Source of the DNA: Nothophaeocryptopus gaeumannii
Lineage: Eukaryota; Ascomycota; Dothideomycetes; Mycosphaerellales; Mycosphaerellaceae
NCBI GenBank assembly: GCA_031771865.1
Contig: JASISA010000029.1
Location: forward strand, 124,001-188,000
DNA length: 64,000 nucleotides
Reading direction: 5' to 3'
The notes beneath the pieces are model-generated. The model did not search any database. It was not told where the DNA came from and saw only the letters and a list, made by a program, of their open reading frames with translations. The first letter of the stretch is position 1. Each line of letters begins with the position of its first letter. Positions 10,968 through 23,330 of the stretch are shown piece by piece. The translations under genes were made by a program, and so were the position numbers.

Positions 10968-11479
10968 AGAGACAATTGGCCTTCCTTACTTCCTCCACAA
11001 GGTTGGGGTACCCGACACTAGCCCCTACTACGAATGTGGAGATAGAGGGACAGCTCGACACTACCTTGCCTACTATACAAACATGCGAGAGAGTAGAAGG
11101 GAACTTATCTTAGCTACTAGATACTAGGACGCGAGAAGATAGCTTACTGAGTTTCCTAGACAAACCGTAGCGTGGGTAATAAGGCATCTCCCTATAGGAC
11201 AATTCGAGTGGACCCTTAAACATCTCCTAGAGCAGGCCGGAGATCTCGAACCCAAGTAAGGAGGATGATGTTGACTCTAGCGTGTCAGCCAGCTGCCTAC
11301 GGGCAAACATATTAGTTCTATAGTACCTAAGATGCAGTAGGGTGTAAGGCATAACAGAGAAGGGAGGAAGTTTTACGCTATAGGCACTTTCTATAGGGTT
11401 TTCTTTTATAACATATAGATATGCTAGAAGGGGCACGGCCTACAGCTAGCTCGAATACATTTATTATTATTATTATTAT
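10968..11479 (+). mobile_element. 5'-truncated LINE copy (3' end only)
   Basis: This matches the 3' end of the LINE on the minus strand at 18335-18850, including the C-terminal zinc-motif region and 3' UTR, and ends in an (ATT)n tail. A copy retaining only the 3' end is the usual product of incomplete target-primed reverse transcription. The sequence is partly RIPped. Confidence 0.8.
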
Positions 11480-11917
11480 TAGTACTATCTATCGATAGTA
11501 GCTGCAACTTGTTAGACTCTAAGTAGCCGCTTCTTCAAACGTTCGCTAGACTCTATACTAAACTTCTTAATATCTAATTTAATCGTTATCGCTATACGAA
11601 ATATAGCTTTAGTATTAAGATAAAGGTAGCTTTCCTTTACTATTCGATACTCCAAGAAGTTTAGAGGTAAGCCGTATACTATTACGACCTTAGCTTAATA
11701 TTACGCGAAGTTAGTAGGCGTAAGGTCCTCTCCTACCTAATTACTACGTTTACGCTTTTTCTATAATATAGAAAAGTTAGAGTATAGTTAGTAAAACGTA
11801 GTTAGTAGACCGTGGTTAGTAGAACTTATAGTACTACTCTTAGCCTCGTCTACTTTAGTCTTAGTTATACCTCGCTCTATAGCTACCTTTTAATAGTCCT
11901 TCGAACTAAGATAGAGG
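11480..11917. other. RIPped DNA of unknown origin
   Basis: TA-rich, CA/TG-poor sequence between the truncated LINE and the solo LTR. No recognisable protein remains. Confidence 0.5.
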
Positions 11918-11922
11918 GATAT

Positions 11923-12289
11923 TGTTACGCACGGTATCTCGCTTGTCAGGTGACTCGCTTAATCACGTGGAATGGCTTCTTTGGAGAATGCGTCGGCAAG
12001 TGGAACGAAGTGAAGGAAGTCTTGGCTTATTCCAATCAGTGAGATTGTAACATGAGTTGAACACGATGATTGCTAGTCAACCATCGTTCCTAAATACATA
12101 AGAGACTTTAGGTGATCAGTGTGATCAGACTGATCGCCTAGGGAGGGGTGATCAGTGTGATCAGACTGATCGCCTAGGGAGAGGTGATCATCCTGATCAG
12201 GGTGATCAGGAGGCTCTGCTCGGTCTCGTACCTTACGATCAGTAACACGTGACCTCGCACTGGGCAAGGACCCAGCACGAACCGTAACA
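11923..12289. repeat. Solo LTR (family L2), 367 bp, with GATAT target duplication
   Basis: The element starts TGTTACGCAC and ends ACCGTAACA (TGTTACG/CGTAACA inverted ends). GATAT flanks it on both sides (11918-11922 and 12290-12294), so the boundaries are exact. It holds two copies of a 36-bp unit containing repeated TGATCA palindromes (about 12111-12182). It is full of CA and TG although it sits inside RIPped DNA, so it arrived after the surrounding RIP. Its reverse complement is the LTR at 58899-59229. Confidence 0.9.
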
Positions 12290-12482
12290 GATATATACCG
12301 TAGTCTATTACCGAGCCTAGGATACTTAAGACCTTTATCGTAGCCGAGGTAGATAACTCTCGGGTATACCGTTTCGTAGTAAATACCCTCTATAAAGAAC
12401 TCCTATACGAACGATAGTCGAGCGTTACTCTATCGAATAGGGGACTTGCTCTTACGCTTAGGATATTATATAGTAAAAAAAC

Positions 12483-15400
12483 GAATTTAGGGAGGCGGCA
12501 TTACTAAAACCTCAGAATATACGGAACCTATTAAGGCAATACACGCATCCAAAGCACGGCTACACGCCGCTGTTGGCGGGTACGTAGTTAGCGCTCGAAA
12601 ATACTAATTCTTAGTATTAGAAGAAGAGAATTCTCTACTAAGTATAGCTAGTGCACAAGGCTGTACTACCTTAGGCATAGACAACGGACTAGAGCCATTT
12701 CAAGAGGTTACTAAAGAAACTACTATAGGCAGAGATACAGGGAGTATTAATCTAGCTTCCTACCCAACCTCCTAAGAGAAGGGGTATAGAGAGAAGAACG
12801 CAGTAGTAAAAAAGAACTAGTAGGGTCCCCTCTTACCTTAGGAGGCCCTGAAAGAGATTTAGAATAAGGCAGCTAAACTAATGCATTGGAGTCAACACTC
12901 CTCCCTCTAACTAGAGAGGGTAATCCAGATAATTCTAGATATAATTTACTTAACTATAGCGCGGACTACGAAGCGTACTAACTAGGAAGCTACTCTGGAA
13001 TCTATCCAACGGAGTATTACACAGATTTAGAAGAAGATAGAGTAGAGTCTAGGACCAAAGACAACCTAGGCTATAGTCGTAGCCCAACAGCTAGCCTAGC
13101 TGTCTAGCATTAAAGTACAAAGAGCTACGTGCTCCCTCAAGATTCACGTAGACAACGAAGCGACTAGGGCTAAGCTTAGGGATACTAAAGCTACCCGGAT
13201 TGTTTCGCGTTTTACTGTAGAAGGAGGGAACTAGGCACATGTAGTCGCAGTTAAGAAGGTCCCCGATAGACTAGTTCTCACGACTACGGACCCTATAGCA
13301 AGGAACCGAATAGCGGTAGACACCTAAGGCCTAGGTAAGGTCTTAAAGGAGGCAAGAATAGCATAGAAAACCTTCCTAGTCCAAGTCCACTTTGTTATAG
13401 TTATAGGAAACGACCCTACTACACAGCGGATCTAGTTAATTAAGGAAGACAACAAGCGGCTAATACCCGGAATCCAAGTACAGAATGCCTAGTAGAAGGG
13501 CTAGAAAGCTATAGCAACGGGAACAAAGAAATAGAGTACTCTAGTAGTCGAACTAAAGACGGTAGAAGCTACTAGAGCTGCGGTAGAGAAGGGCATTATT
13601 ATCTCCGGAGTGCTCCACGACACTAAAGAATAGGACTACTAATAGACAATAACACAGTGCTTTAACTACTAAAGATATGGCTATATCGGTACAAGGTACA
13701 CAAACGGTACGGTATGTGCAAGGTATAGAGGAAGCTATAACATAAGAGAATATGCGTACGAGAAGCTTGTAGAGGTAGACCGATTAAAGTATAGTAAATG
13801 CGGAAATTGCAGTTAGAACTACCTAGCTTAGCACTATATGTACTCAAAGAGACAAGCAATCAAGGACAAGATTTAGAGCATAAAGAAGATAGGGGCGAGC
13901 TACATGGCTAAGCTAACCTATAGTACTCCTAGCTCTACTTCTCCTCTACCTTCCCCTCCTCTATAGCAAGGAGCGAATAGGGAGGGAGAGGACTAAACAG
14001 CTACCCGGACAAGCCGCGAATATGTCCTAGGTAGGAGGCCAATAGGAATAGTAGTAGAGAAGCGAATACTATGGAGGTTTAGGAGGCTAGTTAGGGCGGT
14101 AAATAGGGCTAAGACTATTGTACCGGAGTAAGGACAAGGGTTAATCCGACGAGCAATACAGCGGGATTAACTACTAGCTAGTACCCAATAAACACATAAC
14201 CGATACTAAGTATACTATAGGCAAACGTACGGAAATTATAGGCTACCTACCGGTAGCTACTCGATAATAGCTAGAAAGACATTCTCGCTATCCAGGAGCT
14301 ATATACTAACCCAAGTAATAGAAGAATAGTTACACATCCGAAGTACTATACTATTGCAGGGGAAGACAAAGACAGGAGAGTCGTATTCTACGTCTATAAG
14401 AAGTACAGCCTATCCGAATAGTCGTACCGGATTATAAGTAATTAGAAGATCCTAATCTCACTATAAACGACAATAGGAACTGTACACCTCTATAACATCT
14501 ATAACTAGGATACGAGGCTTATAGTAGAGGAGCTTTTAGAAGATATTGAGGAACCGGGAGAACACGTTCTAGTTAGAGACTTCAATCTTCACTACCGTTA
14601 GTAGGGAGGACCGTTAGTACTATAGGAGGATCTTAGAGCAAGAGAGCTACGAGAGGCGTGTCGAGACACGCTATACCTAGCGATACCCCTAGGCCTTACT
14701 ACCTAGAGAAAGACACTACAGTCCTAAACTAGGACGACGATAGACCTTACTCTTGCAATAGAGGAGATATTAAAGAGGATAACAGCATGTTAGCTAGGCA
14801 AGGAAGACATTAACTCTAATTATATTAGCATAGAGACAACTATTAACATAGGGATACAGGAGGAGACGAGAACAAGATGGATGTGGAAGGACACTAACTA
14901 GGAGGAGTTTAGAGAGACGCTCCAAAAGCTCCTACCTATAGCCGAAGGGATAACAACAAAGGAGGATATAGATAGCACCGTGAGTAATCTCAGCAATGCT
15001 CTACAAAAGACAAGGGACCTTGTTATCCGGCGTAAAACATATCGGCCGCTAGATCCAAGGAGTGTGCCGGTAGTACTATATGCGATTCAGGAGGCTCGGC
15101 AGGCAAGACGGCATGCACAATAGACAGGGAGCGAGGAGCACTAGAAGGAGTAGAGGGCACGAAACTAGGAGAAAAAGAGAACTATCTAGACAGAGAAAAG
15201 GAAATAGTAGAGGACCGCGGTTCACAAAACCGCTAGCGAGCTACAGGGAATGTGGAAGCTGGCTAAGTAGGTAAAGAACAGCGATAGCCCTATTCGACCT
15301 CCCTAGATGCCTACACTAACACACAATAACGATTAGTTCACGACGGATAGTGCGAAAACAGAGATCCTACGGACAGCCCTTTTCTCAATGCTAGAGCCCG

Positions 15401-16470
15401 TAGACACATTAGACATCGAGAGTACCACATACCTAGAACCTGTCAATATAGCATGCGAAATTATAGAAGAGGAGGTACGAAAAGTAGTCCAAAGACTACC
15501 GAACGACAAGGCTCCCGGCCTCGACGAGATACCAAATAGATGCATTAAGAAGTGCCTAGCTCAGCTACTCCCTATCCTCCAACGCATCTTCCAACAGTGT
15601 GTTTCAATTGGCTACTACCCAGCCCAGTTTCGGAAAGCTAGGACGATTATGCTATAGAAGGCGGGTAAAGACTCATCTACTCCAAAGGGATAGAGGCCTA
15701 TTGCCCTTCTATCGTGCATTAGCAAGATACTAGAAGCAATAGTTGCACGGAAAATAGGACAGGCTGTACGGGAACATAAGTTGCTTCCTTAAAACCAAAT
15801 AGCGCAAGCGGGTAGATCGACCGGAGACGCACTACGGTACATCCTTCAAAGCGTTTAGACTGCGTGGAAGAAAGGCAAGGTAGCCTCGGTGTTATTACTT
15901 GACATGACAGGAGCGTTTGACAAAGTCAATCACGAACGGTTAATCCACAACCTACGGTGTAGGAGGATTCCATACTGGATTACAGCTTTTGTAGCGTCAT
16001 TCCTAAAGGATAGAGAGACAACAATCGCTATCCCCGGATACGAGTTACCGGCAGCACGAGTGGCATGCGGAATCCTACAAGGAAGCACTATCTCACCTAT
16101 CCTGTTCCTTTGCAGATAATACATACCTCATTGTAGTGTCAAATTCGACAAGAGGTACATGCGAGGCACTAGAAAAGGACTACAACAGCTGTCTATAATG
16201 GGCCTCAAGACACGGAGCTAAGTTCGCCCCTAAGAAATACAAAGTCATGCACTTTACAAGGGGCACAAGGAGCATATCCGAATCCTAGAGAACACCCAAC
16301 ATCCCGTCGCTCTAGAGTAGCCTAGAGGACACAATGAGGGTCCTAGGAGTAATCGTTGATAAGAGACTCAAGTAGCACGCATAGATAGAGAATACCCTTA
16401 TAAAAGCAAAACGGCTAGAAGCTGCACTACGACGGATTACTGCTGCTACGTGGGGCGCCACGGTAGATAT
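12483..16470 (+). mobile_element. Long LINE copy A: ORF1, endonuclease and RT
   Basis: A Tad/I-like non-LTR retrotransposon in sense orientation. ORF1 carries CCHC-type zinc knuckles near 13.66-13.83 kb. ORF2 begins with an endonuclease/exonuclease/phosphatase-type domain near 14.2-14.9 kb (QEPYTNP-like motif), and then the reverse transcriptase: LPNDKAPGLDEIPN near 15.5 kb, LLLDMTGAFDKVNHERL (RT motif A) at about 15.9 kb, a GILQGSTISPILF motif and YADN at about 16.11 kb (YADD is usual). Homology to copy B starts at 12483. The copy is lost at about 16.47 kb, where pogo/Fot1 sequence begins, so the thumb and C-terminus are missing. RIP stops are frequent. Confidence 0.8.
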
Positions 16471-17880
16471 AGTAGATAAACTACTTAGTATACGAGGCGG
16501 ATAGCTAGTTAGTAAGAACTAGGTAGAGAGATTTGTAACGCGCTTAGATAAGCTTAAAATAGCCTTTAACCGAGTAAAGGACCGCTAGAGAATACTCTAG
16601 GAAGATCCTAAGGTAATTAACGCGTAGTTTAAGCTTGTTAAGGATACTAAAGCCAAGTATAGTATCCACGACTATAATACCCACAACTTTAATAAGATAG
16701 GCTTTTAGATAGGTGTTATTGGATCTATAAAAGTAGTTACTAGTTTAGAGAGACGTACTCGTCCTTAGCTTATTTAGCCTAGTAACCGTGAATAGGTAAT
16801 AGTAATCTAGAGTATTTGTGCTACTAGATATACAATCCTACCCTTTGTTATCTATAAGGGCTGTATTCACATCTCTATATAGTACGAGGAGGTAGAAATA
16901 CTTGGAAGCTCTTAGTCTCTAAGAATAGATAGACAAATAACGCGCTTAGGCTTAAGTAGTTGAAGCACTTTGACACGTATATAAAAGCGCGTTAGGTTAG
17001 CGTCTATAGGCTACTTGTTTTAGATAGTTACGAGAGCTATCTTAACTAGGCCTTCAAGGATTACTATCTAGAATATAAGATCCTTACGCTCTATATACTA
17101 TTACATTCGTCGCATATCCTATAGCCTCTAGATATAGTCTATTTCTTACTACTAAAGCTAAAATACTCCCAACGCGTCCGGGACTTGGCGCGTCGGCGCG
17201 TCTTCTATATCGATAAAGAAATATTCCTTCCGGCCTTTAAAGACGCGTTTTTTAACGTGTTTATAGAGCAGATACGCTAGAAGGCCTTTAAGGCTTTAGG
17301 TTTAGTCCCTATAAACGCGTAGGTAGTTATTAACCGCCTTAACGTACGCCTATATACCCTACTAGGACTACTACTCTAAGAGATACTATAGTAGTCTAAG
17401 ACTCCAAGTAACACGTAAGAGTTTAGGTTACAATCTAGGCTTATTAATAATGCTATTACTCGGTCTCCTACAATAGCCTAAAATAGCTTCTCCTAGCTTA
17501 TAAAAGGTACCGAAGTAATGCTATATTAGAATACGCTTTTAGCTACCCGTATTAGCGAGCTTGAATAGTAATTAGATACAATAATAAAGCGAAAAGCACG
17601 TAAGAGGAAGCGGATTCAGCACGGGGGCATAATGGAATATAGCGTAGGGTCGGCTAAGGTAGCTACTAAAGCATCTATAGCCGCTTAGTAGTTAAAGAAG
17701 AGTCGTAGGTTAGTTAGTCTTAAATAGGCCTAGCTAGCTATACGGCGGTATAGTAGCTATAGAGGGACTAGGTATAACGCTCTAATATACTAAAAGGATA
17801 TAGAGGGGTCTTCTAAATCTAATAAGAGTATAATATATATAGGTTCTCTATTTAATAGCGATGAAAATGAATAATCTATA
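16471..17880 (+). mobile_element. pogo/Fot1-type DDE transposase relic
   Basis: Reading through stops gives a CENP-B-like HTH region, the FNKIGF position of the first catalytic Asp (FDE is usual), LERRTRP, ICATRYTILPFVIYKG, WLKHFDTYIKAR, a RLLVLDSYESY motif with the second Asp, LHSSHIL.PLD and GLVPINA.VV, in the order of Fot1/Tan1-like Tc1-mariner transposases. The first catalytic Asp reads as Asn in this RIPped copy. The TIRs were not located. It replaces the 3' end of LINE copy A. Confidence 0.75.
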
Positions 17881-18334
17881 ATGCTAGTTAGTCGTGCTAA
17901 GAAATTTTATCCAGCTTAGTAGTATGTCTAGCTTAGTAGTAGAATACGTTAGTAGTAAAGAAAAATTAAAGTTAAATATACTCTAATAAAAGAAATAGTA
18001 GCTAATAGGCTTATAAAACTAAAGAATAGACCCTAGTTCTAGGAGTTTATCTACTAGATTAAACTCTTAAGGGAGTAAAAAGAAGAGGACTAGGAAATTA
18101 GGAAAGTCTTTAAATTTAGAAGAGAAGCCTAACCTTAGGCTTCTTTAAAGATAACTATATACTCTCGGACCCTAGCTATTATCTAGGCCCTTACTTTAAT
18201 CTCAATATCCTCTAAACTCTACTAGTAGAAGACAATCTAACTCTAGCTTAAAGGGGTATCCTAGATTAAACTAATAAAGATCTATATATTATACAACTCT
18301 TTAACCTAGAATTCTATAAACTTAATAGATATAG
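17881..18334. other. RIPped DNA between pogo and LINE relics
   Basis: TA-rich sequence without a recognisable frame. It may hold the pogo 3' end and its TIR. Confidence 0.4.
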
Positions 18335-21300
18335 TAATAATAATAATAATAAATGTATTCGAGCTAGCTATAGGCCGTGCCCCTTCTAGCATATCTATAT
18401 GTTATAAAAGAAAACCCTATAGAAAGTGCCTATAGCGTAAAACTTCCTCCCTTCTCTGTTATGCCTTACACCCTACTGCATCTTAGGTACTATAGAACTA
18501 ATATGTTTGCCCGTAGGCAGCTGGCTGACACGCTAGAGTCAACATCATCCTCCTTACTTGGGTTCGAGATCTCCGGCCTGCTCTAGGAGATGTTTGAGGG
18601 TCCACTCGAATTGTCCTATAGGGAGATGCCTTATTGCCCACGCTGCGGTTTGTCTAGGAAACTCAGTAAGCCATCTTCTCGCGTCCTGGCATCTAGTGGC
18701 TAAGATGAGTTCCCTTCTACTCTCTCGCATGTTTGTACAGTAGGCAAGGTAGTGTCGAGCTGTCCCTCTATCTCCACATTCGTAGTAGGGGCTAGTGTCG
18801 GGCACCCCAACCTTGTGGAGGAAGTGAGGATGGCCAATTGTCTCTGACCGTATCTGGAACACTATCGCGGCCTGGGCTTTGCTAAGCCCTCGATAAAGCT
18901 CCCGGGTATTGGTGTTCCATGGAGTCCTGAACGCGAGTGGGAGGATTCCTTCGCGCCTAGCATTGTCCCACTTCTGTGACTCGTCCCGCTCATACTAGCC
19001 CTGGAGGATAGTCTATGTTGCTTTCCGAGTCTTCTTTGGATCTGCTCTGTCTATGTGAGAGAGCTGGGACCGTAGGATAGTAGCCTGCTCGTCTGTCTGC
19101 TCTAGTAGCGAGCTGTATGGTTTTCTCAGGCGTCTGCTATATGCCCCAAGTTGTCCGCACTTTAGTAGGATCCGCCCCTTCAGCTCTTGCATGGCCTGGT
19201 GTATATCCGGCCTCTGCCTCTACGCAGCTATTGCAGCTATAGCAGTTCTCTTCCTATACTCGGTAATGTCTTCGATCTGGAGTTCTTTGTGTAACAGTCG
19301 CGTTGGTGTAGCTCGGTAGGCCCCAAGGATTATCCGTAGGAATCTATTTGAATAGGGCTATCGCTGTTCTTTGCCCACTTAGCCAGCTTCCACATTCCCT
19401 GTGGCTCGCTAGCGGTTTTGTGAACCGCGGTCCTCCACTGTTTCCTTTTCTCTGTCTAGATAGTTCTCTTTTTCTCCTGGTTTCGTGCCCTCCACTCCTT
19501 CCAGTGCTCCTTGCTCCCTGTCCATTGTGCATGCCGTCTTGCCTGCCGAGCCTCCTGCATCGCATGTAGTACCACCGGCACACTCCTTGGATCTAGCGGC
19601 CGATATGTTTTACGCCGGACAACAAGGTCCCTTGTCTTTTGTAGAGCATTGCTGAGATCACTCACGGTGCTATCTATATCCTCCTTTGTTGTCATCCCTT
19701 CGGCTGTAGGTAGGAGCTTTTGGAGCGTCTCTCTGAACTCCTCCCAGTTAGTGTCCTTCCACATCCATCTTGTTCTCGTCTCCTCCTGTATCCCTATGTT
19801 AATAGTTGTCTCTATGCTAATATAATTAGAGTTAATGTCTTCCTTGCCTAGCTAACATGCTGTTATCCTCTTTAATATCTCCTCTATTGCAAGAGTAAGG
19901 TCTATCGTCGTCCTAGTTTAGGACTGTAGTGTCTTTCTCTAGGTAGTAAGGCCTAGGGGTATCGCTAGGTATAGCGTGTCTCGACACGCCTCTCGTAGCT
20001 CTCTTGCTCTAAGATCCTCCTATAGTACTAACGGTCCTCCCTACTAACGGTAGTGAAGATTGAAGTCTCTAACTAGAACGTGTTCTCCCGGTTCCTTAAT
20101 ATCTTCTAAAAGCTCCTCTACTATAAGCCTCGTATCCTAGTTATAGATATTATAGAGGTGTACAGTTCCTATTGTCGTTTATAGTGAGATTAGGATCTTC
20201 TAATTACTTATAATCCGGTACGACTATTCGGATAGGCTGTACTTCTTATAGACGTAGAATACGACTCTCCTGTCTTTGTCTTCCCCTGCAATAGTATAGT
20301 ACTTCGGATGTGTGACTGTTCTTCTATTGCTTGGGTTAGTGTACGGCTCCTGGATAGCGAGAATGTCTTTCTGGCTATCATCGAGTAGCTGCTGGTGGGT
20401 AGCCTGTGATTTCCGTACGTTTGCCTGCAGTATACTTAGTGTCGGTTGTGTGTTCATTGGGTACTAGCTGGTGGTTGATCCCGCTGTATTGCTCGTCGGA
20501 TTGACCCTTGTCCTTGCTCCGGTACAATGGTCTTAGCCCTGTTCACCGCCCCAACTGGCCTCCCAAACCTCTGTAGTGTTCGCTTCTCTACTGCTGTTCC
20601 TATTAGCCTCCTGCCTAGGACATATTCGCGGCTTGTCCGGGTAGCTGTTTGGTCCTCTCCCTCCCTATTCGCTCCTTGCTGTAGAGGAGGGGAAGGCAGA
20701 GGAGAAGTAGAGCTAGGAGTACTGTAGGTTAGCTTAGCTATGTAGCTCGCCCCTATCTTCTTCATACTCTAAATCTTGTCCTTAATTACTTGTCTCTTTG
20801 AGCACATATAGTGCCAAGCTAGGTGGTTCTAACTGCAATTTCCGCATTTACTATGCTTTAATCGGTCTGCCTCTACAAGCTTCTCGTGCGCACATTCTCT
20901 TATGTTATAGCTTCCTCCACACCTTGCACATACCGTACCGTTTGTGCACCTTGTGCCGATATGGCCATATCTTTAGCAGTTGAAGCACTGTGTTATTGTC
21001 CATTGGTGGTCCCATTCTTCAGTGTCGTGGAGCACTCCGGAGATAATAATGCCCTTCTCTACCGCAGCTCTGGCAGCTTCCACCGTCTTTAGTTCGACTA
21101 CTAGAGTACTCTGTTTCTTTGTTCCCGTTGCTATAGCTTTCTGGCCCTTCCACTAGGTATTCTGTACTTGGATTCCGGGTATTAGCCGCTTGTTGTCTTC
21201 CTCAATTGACTGGATCCGCTGTGTAGTAGGGTCGTTTCCTGCAACTGTAACAAAGTGGACTTGGACTAGGAAGGTTTTCTGTGCTATTCTTGCCTCCTTC

Positions 21301-22162
21301 AAGACCTTGCCTAGGCCTTGGGTGTCTGCCGCCATTCGGTTCCTTGCTGCAGGGTCCGTAGTCGTGAGAACTAGTCCATCGGGGACCTTCTTGACTGCGA
21401 CTACATGTGCCCAGTTCCCTCCTTCTGCAGTAAAACGCGAAACAATCCGGGTAGCTTCAGCATCCCTAGGCTCAGCCCTAGTCGCTTCGTTGTCTACGTG
21501 AATCTTGAGGGAGCACGCAGCTCTTTGTGCTTTGATGCTAGATAGCTGGGCTAGCTGTTGGGCTGCGACTGTAGCCCAGGTTGTCTTTGGTCCTGGACTC
21601 TACTCTATCTTCTTCTGAATCTGTGTAATACTCCGTTGGATAGATTCCAGAGTGGCTTCCTAGTTGGTGCGCTTCGTGGTCCGCGCTGCAGTTGAGTGAA
21701 TCATATCCAGAATCATCTGGATTGCCCTCTCTAGTTGGAGGGAGGAGTGTTGACTCTAATGCATCAGTTCAGCTGCCTCATTCTAAATCTCTTTCAGGGC
21801 CTCCCAAGGTGAGAGGGGACCCTGCTGGTTCTTGTTTACTGCTGCGTTCTTCTCTCTATACCCCTTCTCTTGGGAGGTTGGGTAGGAAGCTAGATTGATA
21901 CTCCCTGTATCTCTGCCTGTAGTAGTTTCTTCAGTAACCTCTTGAAATGGCTCTAGTCCGTTGTCTGTGCCTGAGGCAGCACAGCCTTGTGCACTGGCCA
22001 TGCTTGGCAGAGAATTCTCTTCTTCTAATGCTGAGAATCAGTATTTTCGAGCGCTGACTGCGCACCCGCCAACAGCGGCGTGTAGCCGTGCTTTGGATGC
22101 GTGTATTGCCTTAATAGGTTCCGTATGTTCTAAGGTTTTGGTAATGCCGCCTCCCCAAATTC
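18335..22162 (-). mobile_element. Long LINE copy B, with the RT core deleted
   Basis: Inverted relative to copy A. The 3' end is the (TAA)n tract at 18335-18353. On the minus strand ORF1 runs from about 22.1 to 20.46 kb with zinc knuckles near 20.8-21.0 kb (CFNC..YGH, then CGNC..NHLAWHYMC), and the endonuclease starts at the ATG at 20457 (MNTQPTLSILQANVRKSQAT). After the endonuclease-RT linker the sequence jumps near 19349 directly to the post-RT region and then the C-terminal zinc motif (YECGDRGTARHYLAYC, 18800-18740). The whole polymerase core seen in copy A at 15.3-16.4 kb is absent, yet the C-terminus missing from A is present. RIP is lighter than in copy A except at 19.85-20.4 kb. Confidence 0.8.
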
Positions 22163-22588
22163 TTAAGGTAGCGTAGCCGCTTAAGGATAAGACGATAATA
22201 AGTATAATACATAAGAGGAGTACGAGACTAATTAAGCGTTACTTACTATTACCTAGATAGAGTCTATACAATTCTATAGTTAGTAATAAGGCTAGCAATA
22301 GTACGAGAATCCGGGTAGTCTAACCGATAAACAAGTCTAGGCGAATATCCTATACTATAAGTAACTAGAGGTTAAGCGCTAAGCGAAATAGTTTACTAAC
22401 TAAGAAGCGAAGGGTTAGAAGGTAAAGAGTAAAGATAGAGGCCTTGGCCTCAAGCTATTGTCTAAGATAGATTAGGCCTTTATAAGAAGCCTCTATAATT
22501 AGAGACGTAGGGAATATAAGGAACGCTATAGAGTTATCGACTAGAATAACCTAGGCCCTAAAGTTAGTATTAATACGATCGTAAAGGG
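22163..22588. other. RIPped DNA, unassigned
   Basis: No recognisable coding remains between LINE copy B and the second L1 LTR. Confidence 0.4.
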
Positions 22589-22904
22589 TATTACGGGCTA
22601 GAGTCGGGAAGTAGGTTACTAATTACAAACGGTACAGGGAGCTACGGACAGGTTGGATAGACACTATATTAACTATATAGGTTAATCCTATTAATAGGAC
22701 GTAGCGCAAAGAGTCGAAGACCGGATCTTTGCGCGTCGAGAAGAAACTCTTCTCCGGGTCTTGGCAGAGTCACGTGGCTCTGTCACATAATGCTAGTCGA
22801 GCCCCGAGGCTCGGCCGAAGTTTATCCGGATGCTTAGTACACTACCAAGCATCCAAACCACGTGCATCCAGGTGTTCAGGTATTACTAGGCCACGCCCGT
22901 GACA
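22589..22904. repeat. LTR (family L1), less mutated copy
   Basis: A 316-bp direct-repeat partner of 8863-9178, ending GCCCGTGACA, which suggests the original ends were TGTCACGGGC...GCCCGTGACA. The first two bases are now TA instead of TG. It could pair with the copy at 8863 as the two LTRs of one element later filled by nested insertions, or the two may be independent solo LTRs. No duplication is shared across the outer flanks. Confidence 0.7.
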
Positions 22905-23330
22905 ATAAGACGTTAATTAGTAGTATAATTTAAGAGGATAAGACGTTAATTAGTAGTACTAGTTAAGGCTAGCTAGAGGCTAGCGATACTAAGAAATTAG
23001 ACGAGTAGATAGGATATCGCGATTAAGACTACGTTGTATATTAAAGATAGTTATTATAACCTCGCTTTAGTCTCCGCTCCTTTAGTTAAGTACTATTAGG
23101 GCTTTAACGATATATTTTACTAACTACTATATAATTAGTTTAAGAACGACCTAGTATTAAAGAGATATATAAAAGAGGTAGTAAGGGTACGAGACAACGA
23201 TGCTAGCGGCAACGACGTGGATAGTAAGCTACTAAGCTTATATAAGGGTAGTAGCTAGTAGATAGACGTGTAAACGGACAATTAACAATACCTTCGCTAG
23301 GCTTCATTTTTTAACTTCCTTCCTATTTAG
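22905..23330. other. Right edge of RIP island
   Basis: TA-rich, CA/TG-poor, with two copies of an AAGACGTTAATTAGTAGTA block near 22908-22950. No protein is recognisable. Confidence 0.4.

Larger units (their letters stand above)
7650..23330. mobile_element. RIP island: nested transposable-element relics
   Basis: From about 7.65 kb the base composition changes sharply. CA and TG dinucleotides almost disappear over long runs (for example 8161-8280 contains none) while CG persists and TA dominates, which is the classical CpA-to-TpA RIP footprint on both strands. Reading through the many TAA/TAG stops still shows hAT, Helitron, LINE and pogo/Fot1 proteins. RIP intensity is uneven: 18.5-19.8 kb and 20.4-22.1 kb keep many CA/TG sites, and the solo LTR at 11923-12289 is untouched, so material was added at different times. 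The island ends abruptly at 23.33 kb in a GC-rich segment. Confidence 0.9.

Noticed and set aside
12073..12267. Small protein with repeated HTDHPSLGDQSD-like units
   Set aside because: The repeats are the 36-bp LTR units read in an open frame; no start or context supports translation.
18335..18353. (TAA)n as a microsatellite or telomere-like repeat
   Set aside because: It is the 3' tail of LINE copy B, mirrored by (ATT)n at the truncated copy.
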